NCBI RefSeq assembly: GCF_019443325.1
Contig: NZ_CP080383.1
Coordinates: 1,860,001-1,924,000 of the forward strand
Length of the DNA: 64,000 bases
Origin: Cryobacterium sp. PAMC25264
GTDB lineage: Bacteria > Actinomycetota > Actinomycetes > Actinomycetales > Microbacteriaceae
Reading direction: 5' to 3'
In this document: positions 20,500-28,536 of the stretch, piece by piece
Layout of the letters: every line of letters begins with the position of its first letter
Position numbering within the stretch: position 1 is the stretch's first letter
Position numbers and translations under genes: made by a program
Notes under the pieces: generated by a model
What the model was told of the DNA's origin: nothing
Databases searched by the model: none
What the model saw: the letters and a program-made list of their open reading frames with translations, nothing else

Positions 20500-20811
20500 G
20501 AGCCGTACTCCTTATCTGACGAATCTGCGCAGCAGAAAACGCCCATCGGTTTGTGTCGTGATCGGATGACCACTACTCCTGGTGCCCGGCGCACAACCCG
20601 CCCGTCTTCTTGCGAAGTCAGGACCGAATGGGTGTGTTGGCCGAATGGGCACGCGTAGTCAGCGCACAAAGCGCTGCTCAGAGAACTCTAGCACCAGCCC
20701 GGCCCCGTTCGCCGCCATGCGGCACTCCTCCACACCGCCGAGCGCCGAGCCGGTCTGCACCGTTCGCTCGCTGCGTGCGCGCCCGGGCGTGAATACCCCG
20801 AGGGTCGGGGC
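20500..20811. promoter_or_regulatory. Divergent region between rpsB and the M23 peptidase gene
   Basis: This 312-bp gap holds the AAGGAG ribosome site for rpsB at 20508-20513 and must contain the rpsB promoter. TAGAGT, read on the minus strand at about 20688-20693, is a possible -10 box but has no good -35. I see no gene, hairpin or repeat here. Confidence 0.4.
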
Positions 20812-21648
20812 ATGACATCATCCAGCCATCCTCGCTTCTCGGGTGATCCCCGTCGCGGCCGCCGAGGCTTCGAGCGCCTTCCCCGTCGCGACCGCCCTCG
20901 CCTCGGCAGCCTTCCCCATCACGCCCCCAATCGGTTCTGGAGCCTCACCCGCCGGGTTCTGCTGGTGGCCGCGACCACCCTCGCTCTCATCGTCGGCGGC
21001 CCCGCCCCGGGATCACCAGCGGCCCGCGCGGAGCGTCCCACGCCCGGTCCAGGCTCCCCCTCCGCTTCCTCGTCGGTCGCTCCGGCCGACGCAGTACGCC
21101 CGCCGGCGCCCGGCGCTCGTTCCGCTCCCTCCTCGGTCGCTGCGCCCGACGCAGTGCCCCTGCCCGAACCCGCCGGAGCCCCGGCAGCCGCACCGGCAGC
21201 CACGCCCCTGGTGGTCTGGACCTGGCCGGTCGGACCGCCGCGCGATCAGCTCCGCCCCTTCGAAGCTCCGAGCAGCCGCTTTGCCGCCGGGCACCGCGGC
21301 ATCGATCTGGTGGCCCTGGCCGGGTCGCCTGTGCGCGCCCCGGCCGACGGAGTCGTCTCCTTCGCCGGCACCGTGGTCGACCGGCCGGTGCTGTCGATCC
21401 AGCACGGCGAAGACCTGATCTCGAGTTTCGAACCGGTATCGGCCACCGTGGCCACGGGCGAGCGGGTGCGGGCGGGGCAGGTGGTGGGCATTGTGGCATC
21501 GGGGGCGCACTGCTCGGATCGCTGCGTGCACTTCGGGGTGCGCCGGCACGGTCAGTACATCTCGCCGGTGCTGTTCCTCGGCGGAATCGCGCGGGCCATC
21601 CTCCTCCCCCTGCCGCCGACCGGTCCAATCCCCCACCCTCCCCGCTGA
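20812..21648 (+). CDS. Secreted M23-family (LytM-like) peptidase-fold protein
   Basis: A 278-residue protein with an unusually long basic n-region, a hydrophobic signal segment (about 47-64), a likely cleavage site after ARA, a low-complexity Ser/Ala/Pro linker (75-140) and a C-terminal M23 domain. The HxxxD metal motif is present in GHRGIDLVA, but the usual HxH reads C-V-H in SDRCVHFGVRR, a Cys substitution seen in many actinobacterial homologues. It probably cuts or regulates peptidoglycan outside the cell, or is an inactive activator. Convergent with xerC. Confidence 0.83.
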   Translation: MTSSSHPRFSGDPRRGRRGFERLPRRDRPRLGSLPHHAPNRFWSLTRRVLLVAATTLALIVGGPAPGSPAARAERPTPGPGSPSASSSVAPADAVRPPAPGARSAPSSVAAPDAVPLPEPAGAPAAAPAATPLVVWTWPVGPPRDQLRPFEAPSSRFAAGHRGIDLVALAGSPVRAPADGVVSFAGTVVDRPVLSIQHGEDLISSFEPVSATVATGERVRAGQVVGIVASGAHCSDRCVHFGVRRHGQYISPVLFLGGIARAILLPLPPTGPIPHPPR

Positions 21649-21677
21649 CCCTCCACCCCTCCACCCCACCACCCCTG

Positions 21678-21740
21678 CCGCGAACTGTGACTTAAGCACC
21701 GAAAACGTCGGGTTTTGGGTGCTCAGCTCACAGTTCGCGG
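21678..21740. terminator. Long bidirectional hairpin between the M23 gene and xerC
   Basis: CCGCGAACTGTGA (21678-21690) pairs with TCACAGTTCGCGG (21728-21740), and the inside also pairs (AGCACC with GGTGCT, AAAAC with GTTTT). The element lies in the gap between convergent genes and shares the GCGAACTGTGA core with the hairpin at 37204-37255. Confidence 0.65.
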
Positions 21741-21770
21741 GCGGGGCGGGGCGGGGCGGGGCGGGGCGGG
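21739..21770 (+). repeat. GGGGC tandem tract, potential G-quadruplex
   Basis: Six tandem 5-bp GCGGG units follow the hairpin and end one base before the xerC stop. The plus strand has more than four runs of three or four G separated by single C, matching the standard quadruplex pattern. Confidence 0.75.
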
Positions 21771-22700
21771 TCAGGCCCGGGGGTGGGCGAGGCGGTAGCT
21801 CTGCTGCAGACGCTCCGCCGAGACGTGGGTGTAGATCTGGGTGGTGCCGAGGCTCGCGTGCCCGAGCATCTCCTGCACGGCGCGCAGGTCGGCGCCACCG
21901 TCGAGCAGGTGGGTGGCCGCCGTGTGCCGCAGGGCATGCGGGCCGGCCGGTCCGGTGCCGGGCATCGACTCGAGGAGCGCGGCGACGGTCCGGTACACGG
22001 CGCGCACTCCCAGACGCTGCCGGTGCCGGCCGAGGAACAGCGCCGTGGTGGACCCGGTTCCGGCCGGAGCAGCGGCAGCGGCAGCGGCAAGGGCCGGCCG
22101 CGCGGTATTCAGGTAGCGCAGCAACGCCTTCTGCGCCGGCACCCCGAACGGCACGACTCGCTCCTTGCTACCCTTACCCGTCACGCGCACGGTCAACCGG
22201 GACAGGTCCACGTCGCCCACATCCAGCCCGACCAGTTCGGACACCCGCAGCGCCGAGGCGTACAGCAACTCGATGACGGCCAGGTCCCGAATCGCGGCCG
22301 GGTCCCCCGTGTCCGCGGCGAGCTGGAGCCGGTCAAGGAGCTCCTGCATCTGGGTGCGGTTGATCACTCGAGGCAGGGTTCGGCCGGGCTTCGGCGAGCG
22401 CAGCCTTACCGCGGGGTCGCTGGCCAGGGTGCCCTCTCGGGTCAGCCAGGCGGTGAAGCCGCGAGCGGACGCGGAGCGGCGGGCGATCGTGGCGCGAGCC
22501 AAGCCTGCCTCGGTCCCGGTCCATAGCCAGTCGCGCAGTAGCTCGAGGCCGATTTCGTGGACCTCGGTCGCTCCGCGGTCCTCAGCGAAGGTCGCCAGCC
22601 CGGCCAGGTCCGCCCCATAGGCACGCACGGTGTTGGCGGAGAACCCCCGCTCCGTCGTGAGGTAGCGAGCGAAGGCATCGATCGCCCGGTCCAGGTGCAT
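21771..22700 (-). CDS. xerC: Tyrosine recombinase XerC
   Basis: Resolves chromosome dimers at dif with XerD. The 309-residue protein has the SAM-like N-terminal DNA-binding domain (1-90) and the full catalytic set: Arg152 (ASALRVSEL), Lys176 (GKGSKERVVPFG), His255 and Arg258 (HALRHTAATH), His281 (LGHASLGTT) and Tyr290 (QIYTHVS). ATG at 22700 gives MHLDRAIDAFARYL, which fits the family; an in-frame ATG at 22754 would add an atypical 18 residues. XerD would be the other candidate, but the dprA-linked position favours XerC. Confidence 0.9.
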   Translation of the reverse strand: MHLDRAIDAFARYLTTERGFSANTVRAYGADLAGLATFAEDRGATEVHEIGLELLRDWLWTGTEAGLARATIARRSASARGFTAWLTREGTLASDPAVRLRSPKPGRTLPRVINRTQMQELLDRLQLAADTGDPAAIRDLAVIELLYASALRVSELVGLDVGDVDLSRLTVRVTGKGSKERVVPFGVPAQKALLRYLNTARPALAAAAAAAPAGTGSTTALFLGRHRQRLGVRAVYRTVAALLESMPGTGPAGPHALRHTAATHLLDGGADLRAVQEMLGHASLGTTQIYTHVSAERLQQSYRLAHPRA

Positions 22701-22774
22701 GCTTCCAGCATCCCCTGCCCGGACCCGGATCGCGGCAGCGACGCGGGAATCCACGGGCGGGCATCCGCTCGGGG

Positions 22775-23800
22775 TCAGACCGTGTGCCGGGAGAACGCCT
22801 CAAGGCGGTCGGGTGCGCTGAGCGCCTCCATCCGCGCCAGGTAGGCGGGATCGAAGCGGGTGACCACGTCGAACGCGCCCAGCGGAACCGTCGAGTGCAC
22901 CACCTGGTCGGCATAGACGTGCACGAGATTGATCGACTGTCCACCGTCCACGCCGGTGAGCTGTCGGGGCGGGGCGGCCACGTCGATCGTGTAACAGGTG
23001 GCCGCCGCGACCGAGACCGGGATCCCGGCGAACAGCCCGGTGGTGGCGTAGTGCAGATGGCCGCCGAGGATCGCGCGTACGTCGGTGCCCTCCAGGACCC
23101 GGGCGAGGGCGGCTTGTTCGCGGAGTTCCAGGATCGTCATCAGAGGCAGCGCCGTGGGCACCGGCGGGTGGTGCAGCGCGAGCAGGGAGCCGTGTTCGGC
23201 GGGTTGGCTCAGTACCTCCGCCAGCCAGTCGAGCTGCCCGGCGGTGATCTCACCGTGGTGGTACCCGGGCACCGTCGTGTCCAGTGTGATGAGCCTCAGG
23301 CCGTTCAGGTCGACCACGGCGTCAACGGGAGCGTCGTGGGCCTCGACTCGCAGCAGCTCGGTGCGGAACGCCTGGCGCTCGTCGTGGTTGCCCATCACCC
23401 AGACCAGTTCGGCACCCATCCTCTCGGTTGAGACTTCGACGATGTCGCGCACGCGGCGGTAGGCATCCGGTTCGCCACGGTCGGCGATGTCACCCGTGAA
23501 GACCAGCGCGTCGATCGGAAGCCCGGACGCCTCCAGCTGTGCCATCGCCTGGTGGACCGTGCTGTCGGTGTCGACGGCGTCGTAGAGGAGTCGTCCCGAG
23601 CCGTCGGACGCGGCACCGAGGAAGTGGGTGTCGCTGAGGTGGGCGATGAGGTGGGTGGCGGCCGGGTACTGCCCCAGTTGAGCTACGGCACTGTCGTCAC
23701 GCTCGGTGGTGTGATCGGACGAACGCCCGGCGGGGCTCGGCCCGGGTTGCGCTGGTGCCGGCGCTGACATCTGCGCGTTGGTCGGTGTGGTGTCCGTCAT
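22775..23800 (-). CDS. Calcineurin-like metallophosphoesterase, CpdA type
   Basis: A 341-residue cytosolic enzyme of the class III cyclic nucleotide phosphodiesterase group. A non-conserved N-terminus (1-45) is followed by the metal motifs HLSDTHFLG (Asp57, His59), FTGDIADRGEP, GNHDER, LALHHPPVP and GGHLHY, the order of CpdA-type cAMP phosphodiesterases. In actinobacteria the physiological substrate is uncertain. Separated from the upstream dprA by a strong hairpin. Confidence 0.85.
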   Translation of the reverse strand: MTDTTPTNAQMSAPAPAQPGPSPAGRSSDHTTERDDSAVAQLGQYPAATHLIAHLSDTHFLGAASDGSGRLLYDAVDTDSTVHQAMAQLEASGLPIDALVFTGDIADRGEPDAYRRVRDIVEVSTERMGAELVWVMGNHDERQAFRTELLRVEAHDAPVDAVVDLNGLRLITLDTTVPGYHHGEITAGQLDWLAEVLSQPAEHGSLLALHHPPVPTALPLMTILELREQAALARVLEGTDVRAILGGHLHYATTGLFAGIPVSVAAATCYTIDVAAPPRQLTGVDGGQSINLVHVYADQVVHSTVPLGAFDVVTRFDPAYLARMEALSAPDRLEAFSRHTV

Positions 23801-23937
23801 CGGCTGGCCCCTCGCCCTCTCGGCTGATCCGGCGCGTGATGCGCCACGGTCTCCCTATCACCCTAAACGCCCCCACCGACCTCCCCGGCGGCCGCACGCG
23901 CAGCCGTGCCCGCCGCCGCACCCGGAACTGGCCACGA

Positions 23938-23979
23938 TCCGGACATCTGGTCCCGGTGTGCCGGGACCAGATGTCCGGA
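23938..23979. terminator. Perfect 19-bp inverted repeat downstream of dprA
   Basis: TCCGGACATCTGGTCCCGG (23938-23956) and its exact complement (23961-23979) are separated by TGTG. It lies 69 bases past the dprA stop and 138 bases before the next gene. There is no T-run, so it is either a factor-assisted terminator, a transcript-stabilising hairpin or a protein-binding palindrome. Confidence 0.6.
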
Positions 23980-24047
23980 CGAGGAACAGTTGTCAGGAGG
24001 AGTGCTGCGGGGAGGTCACGCAGGGACCTCGAGGAGCGAGAGGCCGC

Positions 24048-25394
24048 TCAGGTGACCCGCACCCAGCCGGTGGCGCGCTCCCGCACGGACCCCTCCAGAT
24101 CGAGGGTGCCGAGGGCGCCGAGCACCGCGGCCGTCGAGAGCCCGGACCGCCGGGCGAGCTCGGTCGGCACGCGTGGCGCCCGAACGCTCAGAGCGTCGAA
24201 GACCCGGATCTGATCGCTCGTGCGCTCCCGCGGCCCGGCACCGTCCACAGCTCCGCCCGCGCCGGGGAGGTCGAGCTCAAGATCGACCCCCACTCCGATC
24301 AGCTCGGCCATCTCGGCGGCCGTGGTCACGCAGATGGCGTCGTAGTCGCGCAGCAGTCGGTGACAGCCGGCGGAGGTGGGCGAGGTGACGGGCCCGGGTA
24401 CGGCTCCGAGCGGGCGTCCGAGGGCGGCAGCGTGTCCGGCCGTGTTGAGCGACCCAGAACGCCAGCCGGCCTCCAATACCACCGTGGCCTGGCTTGCCGC
24501 GGCGATGAGTCTGTTTCGTTGCAGGAACCTCCATTTTGTGGGGGCCGCCCCGCACGGCAGCTCGCTCATCACCGCCCCTGCTTCCACGATGCGGGTGAGA
24601 AGGGCGTCGTGTCCGCTCGGGTAGAAGCGGTCGACTCCCCCGGCCAGAAACGCCACGGTGGTTCCGTTGCTGGCCAGAGCCGAGCGGTGTGCCATGCCGT
24701 CGATGCCGTAGGCGGCGCCGGAGACGATGGCCAGACCGCGGTCGACCAGACCAGCGGCGGCCTCCATGGCCACGTGTTCGCCGTACCCGGTGGCCGCTCG
24801 AGCGCCGACCAGGGCGATCGAATGGCGGAGCGCGGCCAGGGCCTCTGGGCGTCCGCGCCACCACAGGGCCAGCGGGGCATGCCGCTCCAGGTCGTCGACG
24901 CCGCCAGGCCAGAGCAGGTCGCCCGGCAGCAGGAGGGTGGTGTGGGTGCGTCGGGCCTGCTGCAGGGACCGGATCACCTCGGCGGACGACAGCCGGGGGC
25001 GCCAGCGGGCCAGCGCCAGCGACAGCTCCCCGAGCAGGCCGGCCGGGTCTCCAGCCCCGTTCTCGTCGACGCCGACCGCGAGGCTGTCCGACAGCCGCTC
25101 AGGCGGCCAGGCCTCCACGACGGCGGTCAGCGCCCGCACCGCCCCGAGCCGCTCGACGACGGCTCCTGCCACGCCGTCGCCTGGCTCGGCGATGGTGGAC
25201 CACGCTGCGCGCGCGAAGAGCTCGGCGTCGAGCGCGAGCGCGGTTTCGGCCGCCGGGCCGGTCCTGTCCCCCGCGGCCTGGGCCGGGGGCGAGGCTGCGG
25301 ACTGCGTTGGGGCGGATGCGTCCGGGGCGGCGCCGGGGCGCACACCGTCGGCCAAGGACCGCACGAGTTTCTCCTCCAGACCGAACAGGTTCAT
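24048..25394 (-). CDS. dprA: DNA-processing protein DprA/Smf
   Basis: Binds single-stranded DNA and loads RecA during natural transformation. The 448-residue product has an N-terminal helical region, the Rossmann-like DprA core (IALVGARAATGYGEHVA, VSGAAYGIDGMAH, TVAFLAGGVDRFYPSGH, FLQRNRLIAAAS, GSLNTAGHAAALGRPLGAVPG) and a C-terminal winged helix (about 385-448). The ATG at 25394 overlaps the comM stop as ATGA; the reading frame stays open upstream but that part is shadow of comM. Last gene of the yraN-comM-dprA operon. Confidence 0.93.
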   Translation of the reverse strand: MNLFGLEEKLVRSLADGVRPGAAPDASAPTQSAASPPAQAAGDRTGPAAETALALDAELFARAAWSTIAEPGDGVAGAVVERLGAVRALTAVVEAWPPERLSDSLAVGVDENGAGDPAGLLGELSLALARWRPRLSSAEVIRSLQQARRTHTTLLLPGDLLWPGGVDDLERHAPLALWWRGRPEALAALRHSIALVGARAATGYGEHVAMEAAAGLVDRGLAIVSGAAYGIDGMAHRSALASNGTTVAFLAGGVDRFYPSGHDALLTRIVEAGAVMSELPCGAAPTKWRFLQRNRLIAAASQATVVLEAGWRSGSLNTAGHAAALGRPLGAVPGPVTSPTSAGCHRLLRDYDAICVTTAAEMAELIGVGVDLELDLPGAGGAVDGAGPRERTSDQIRVFDALSVRAPRVPTELARRSGLSTAAVLGALGTLDLEGSVRERATGWVRVT

Positions 25395-26923
25395 GACGCC
25401 ATTCCCTTCCGCAGGTAGAGCGCCTGCCCCACTTCGTCGGCTCCCGGCCGGGAGACTCCGGTCAAGTCCGCTATCGACCAGGCGACCCGCAGCACCCGGT
25501 CGTAGCCGCGCATGGTGATGCCGCCGCGCTCCAACGCCCGGTCGAGCAGGGCCGTGACGGAGCCGGCCAGGCGCGTCTGGCGCCCGCGCAACCACGGCCC
25601 CGTCGCCTCGGAGTTGAGGGTCCACGGGGTGTCCTTCAGCCGCTCCGCCGCCGCGGCCCGTGCGGCGACCACCCGGTCCCGCGCCAGGGCGCTGGAGAGC
25701 CGCCCGCCATCGGCCGACAGGCGGAGTTCGGCGGCGCTCACCCGCTTGACGGCGAGCTGGATGTCGATGCGGTCCAGCAGGGGCCCGGAGAGGCGTGCAA
25801 GATAACGCCGCCGCGAGTTCGGGGCGCAGCTGCAGTCGTCCCCCGTGCCGTACTGGCCGCACGGGCACGGGTTGGCCGCCAGCACCAGCTGGAACCGTGC
25901 CGGGAAATGCGCGACCGAATTGGCACGGTGGATGCTGATCCGGCCGGACTCCAGCGGCTGGCGTAGCGCGTCGAGCACGGCCGCGGCGAATTCTGGTGCC
26001 TCATCGAGGAAGAGCACCCCGTGCGAAGCGCGCGCAGCGGCGCCCGGGCGGATCTGGCCGCTGCCGCCACCCACCATGGCCGCCGCGGTGATGGTGTGGT
26101 GCGGCGCCTCCAACGGCGGCCGGGTGATCAAGGACCGCCCCACTGGCCGGCCGCTCAACGACCGCAGCGAACTCACCTCGAGGGAGGCGGCCGGACCCAG
26201 GTCGGGAAGCAGGCCCGGTAGCCGGGCGGCGAGCATGGTCTTGCCGGCTCCGGGCGGGCCGAGCATGAACACATGGTGGCCGCCCGCGGCCGCCACCTGC
26301 AGCGCGAGGATGGCTTCGTCGTTGCCCACCACATCGATGAGGTCCAGCGACTCGTCGACGCTGTCTTCCTCTGCCGGTTGCGTCAGCACGTCCACAGCAA
26401 TCGGCTCCAACCGCGCACCGTGCCAGATCAGGGCGTCCCGGAGTGAGGCGACACCGATCACCCGGATGCCCGGAACGAGCGCCGCCTCGTCGCAGTTGCC
26501 GGCCGGTACCATCACGGTGCGGTAGCCCGAACGGGCCGCGGCGATCACTGCCGGCAGCATTCCCGGGGTGGGCCGGAGCCTCCCGTCGAGGGCAAGCTCG
26601 CCGATGTGCAGCACCGCGCCCACGGATTCGGCCGGCACGACGCCATCCGCGGCGAGACACGCCACGGCTATGGCGAGGTCGAACCCCGAGCCGTGCTTAC
26701 GCAGCGCGGCCGGCGACAGGTTCACCGTGAGCTTGTGCGGGTTCAGCGCGCAGCCGGAGTTCTTGGCCGCCGCCCGCACCCGCTCCGCGGCCTCGGCCAG
26801 CGCCGCGTCGGGCAGCCCGATGAGGCGGAGGCCGGGCAACTGGCTCGAGATATCGGCTTCCACCTCGACGATCGATCCGGCCAGCCCGATCAACGCCACC
26901 GACCGGGTGCGTGCCAGCCCCAT
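25391..26923 (-). CDS. comM: YifB/ComM family AAA+ ATPase
   Basis: Mg-chelatase-like AAA+ protein; in Vibrio and Acinetobacter ComM is a hexameric branch-migration helicase for transformation. The 510-residue product has the N-terminal LonC-like fold (1-165), Walker A GPPGAGKT at 222-229, Walker B region GVLFLDEAPEF, sensor region ANPCPCG with a cysteine cluster (CPCG...DDCSC) and the C-terminal Mg_chelatase_C region. It overlaps both neighbours by ATGA junctions, giving a tight translationally coupled operon with yraN and dprA. Confidence 0.94.
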   Translation of the reverse strand: MGLARTRSVALIGLAGSIVEVEADISSQLPGLRLIGLPDAALAEAAERVRAAAKNSGCALNPHKLTVNLSPAALRKHGSGFDLAIAVACLAADGVVPAESVGAVLHIGELALDGRLRPTPGMLPAVIAAARSGYRTVMVPAGNCDEAALVPGIRVIGVASLRDALIWHGARLEPIAVDVLTQPAEEDSVDESLDLIDVVGNDEAILALQVAAAGGHHVFMLGPPGAGKTMLAARLPGLLPDLGPAASLEVSSLRSLSGRPVGRSLITRPPLEAPHHTITAAAMVGGGSGQIRPGAAARASHGVLFLDEAPEFAAAVLDALRQPLESGRISIHRANSVAHFPARFQLVLAANPCPCGQYGTGDDCSCAPNSRRRYLARLSGPLLDRIDIQLAVKRVSAAELRLSADGGRLSSALARDRVVAARAAAAERLKDTPWTLNSEATGPWLRGRQTRLAGSVTALLDRALERGGITMRGYDRVLRVAWSIADLTGVSRPGADEVGQALYLRKGMAS

Positions 26924-27294
26924 CAGAACACGCCCTCGAGGTGCTCCACGACGGGTTCATGGCCGGCCCGGGCAATCACTCCGATGACGTCGATGCGAAT
27001 CCGGCGGGCCCGAAGCCCGGACTGCTCACACCAGGCCCCGGCCAACCGTCGCAACCGGGCCAGCTTGGCCACCGTGATCGCCTCAAACGGATGCCCGTAT
27101 CCAGTGCCCGAACGAGTTTTGACCTCGACGAACACGATGTCGCCGTCCTTGGCCACCACCAGGTCTATCTCGCCCTGGCTGCACCTCCAGTTGCGCTCCA
27201 GCAGCGTGTAGCCCGCCCGAGCCAGGTAATCCGCCGCGCAGTCCTCACCGCGCCGGCCCACTTCGTCTTTGCGTGCCACGAGCACCTCCGCCAC
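26923..27294 (-). CDS. YraN family (UPF0102) putative endonuclease
   Basis: A 123-residue protein with the restriction-endonuclease-like fold used by archaeal Holliday-junction resolvases. Metal-site residues are visible at Glu42-x-Asp44 (GEIDLVVAKDG) and Glu57-x-Lys59 (VFVEVKTR). The stop overlaps the comM start, so it is first of a three-gene operon. Its biological role is not established. Confidence 0.9.
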   Translation of the reverse strand: MAEVLVARKDEVGRRGEDCAADYLARAGYTLLERNWRCSQGEIDLVVAKDGDIVFVEVKTRSGTGYGHPFEAITVAKLARLRRLAGAWCEQSGLRARRIRIDVIGVIARAGHEPVVEHLEGVF

Positions 27295-27402
27295 CAGGGT
27301 GCGCAGGTGCCCGTTCGTCGCGGGGTGCCGGGACGCAGAGTGTGCAGACGTGGAGCAACGCGGGGCCTGTGGAGGACGGGCGCGGGTCGCCGGTCAGGCC
27401 GT

Positions 27403-27927
27403 TCAGTTGGTGTCGTTGCTGGCCTGCTGCTGCAACTCTGCCGATGCCCGGTCCAGTTCCTTGTCGAGCTCCTTGGCGTCCACCTTGAGCTCCTTCTGGA
27501 TGTGCTTCTGGGCCACAAGACCGGCTTTGCGGAATTCTTCCTCCAGGCGGTCCTTGCCCACCACGATGAGCGCCGCCTCACCGGAGTCGAGCATCTCACC
27601 GAGTTCCTTGAGATCTCCACGGTCCAGGCTCCGCCAGAAGTGCCCGACGATGCTGCCGGCCGCGCCGCCCACGATGGCCGTACCGATGATTGACGGCGGG
27701 AAGAGGAGCCCAAGAACGGCGCCCGCGGCCACACCGGTCCACCCGGCGTGCTTACTGGTCTTGCGGCGCACCTGCACGGTGCCGTCGGCCTCCTTGGTCG
27801 CGACGGCGGCGTCATAGGTGCCGATGACCTTGTCGGAGTGCAGCTCGCGCACCACCTCGAGATCGGCCTCGGCCGTGGCCGTGTCGGGGTAGACGCCGAG
27901 GTAGAGGAAGACGGAATCGTCAGACAT
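27403..27927 (-). CDS. DUF1269-family membrane-associated protein
   Basis: A 174-residue protein with an N-terminal ferredoxin-like domain (1-55), a glycine-rich hydrophobic segment (about 62-98, with PPSIIGTAIVGGAAGSIVGHF) and a charged helical C-terminus rich in Lys/Glu. This matches the DUF1269 group often found with stress genes in actinobacteria. No enzyme motif is present. It has its own intergenic regions on both sides. Confidence 0.8.
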   Translation of the reverse strand: MSDDSVFLYLGVYPDTATAEADLEVVRELHSDKVIGTYDAAVATKEADGTVQVRRKTSKHAGWTGVAAGAVLGLLFPPSIIGTAIVGGAAGSIVGHFWRSLDRGDLKELGEMLDSGEAALIVVGKDRLEEEFRKAGLVAQKHIQKELKVDAKELDKELDRASAELQQQASNDTN

Positions 27928-28068
27928 GGGAACTCCTTGCTCGTAGGGGACGGCTGGATGGTTCGGGCGAGGGCGGGCGACCTGATCTGCGCGTCCGCTC
28001 AGCGCTCGATGCGGAAGCTACTCACCCCCCGCCCGGGTGTCAACCACCTGCGGTCGTAGGCTGGTCGC

Positions 28069-28521
28069 ATGACGAGGACTCTGGCCCACCGTTCGACCGA
28101 TCTGATGATGCGCGTGATGAACGCTGCCCACCGGTCGCTGGTGGTGCTCTCCCGCGGCCGGTTGGGCTGGAAGATCGGCCCCATGCCGGTCGTGGAGCTC
28201 CACACGACGGGCCGGAAGAGCGGCGTCCGCAGATCCACCATGCTCACGGCGCCGGTCTACGAACCGGACAAAGTGGTGTTGATCGCGTCCAAGGGCGGCG
28301 ACGAACGGCATCCGTACTGGTACCTCAACCTGGTCGCCGACCCGAACGTGGAACTCACCGAGAACGGGGTGACGCGCCCGATGCGGGCGCGCACCGCCGG
28401 CGAGGCCGAAAAGGCGCAGCTGTGGCCCCGCATCGTGCGAGCCAATCCCGGCTACGCCGGCTACCAGCGCAAGACCAGCCGCGACATCCCCGTCGTCATC
28501 TGCGAGCCACGCACGCCGTAA
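28069..28521 (+). CDS. Deazaflavin (F420)-dependent nitroreductase-family protein
   Basis: A 150-residue protein of the Ddn/DUF385 split-barrel family, which uses coenzyme F420. The motif TTGRKSGVRRSTML (about 45-58) and the segment HPYWYLNLVADPNVEL are characteristic. Substrates of this large family vary (quinones, nitro compounds, fatty acids), so only the cofactor is predicted. A second F420-type enzyme at 37272-38060 supports F420 use in this organism. Convergent with the dipeptidase gene, 15 bases apart. Confidence 0.87.
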   Translation: MTRTLAHRSTDLMMRVMNAAHRSLVVLSRGRLGWKIGPMPVVELHTTGRKSGVRRSTMLTAPVYEPDKVVLIASKGGDERHPYWYLNLVADPNVELTENGVTRPMRARTAGEAEKAQLWPRIVRANPGYAGYQRKTSRDIPVVICEPRTP

Positions 28522-28536
28522 GCGGGTGCGGGCCGC

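Noticed and set aside
23778..25418. 546-codon plus-strand open frame opposite dprA
   Set aside because: Antisense shadow of dprA without domain or ribosome site.
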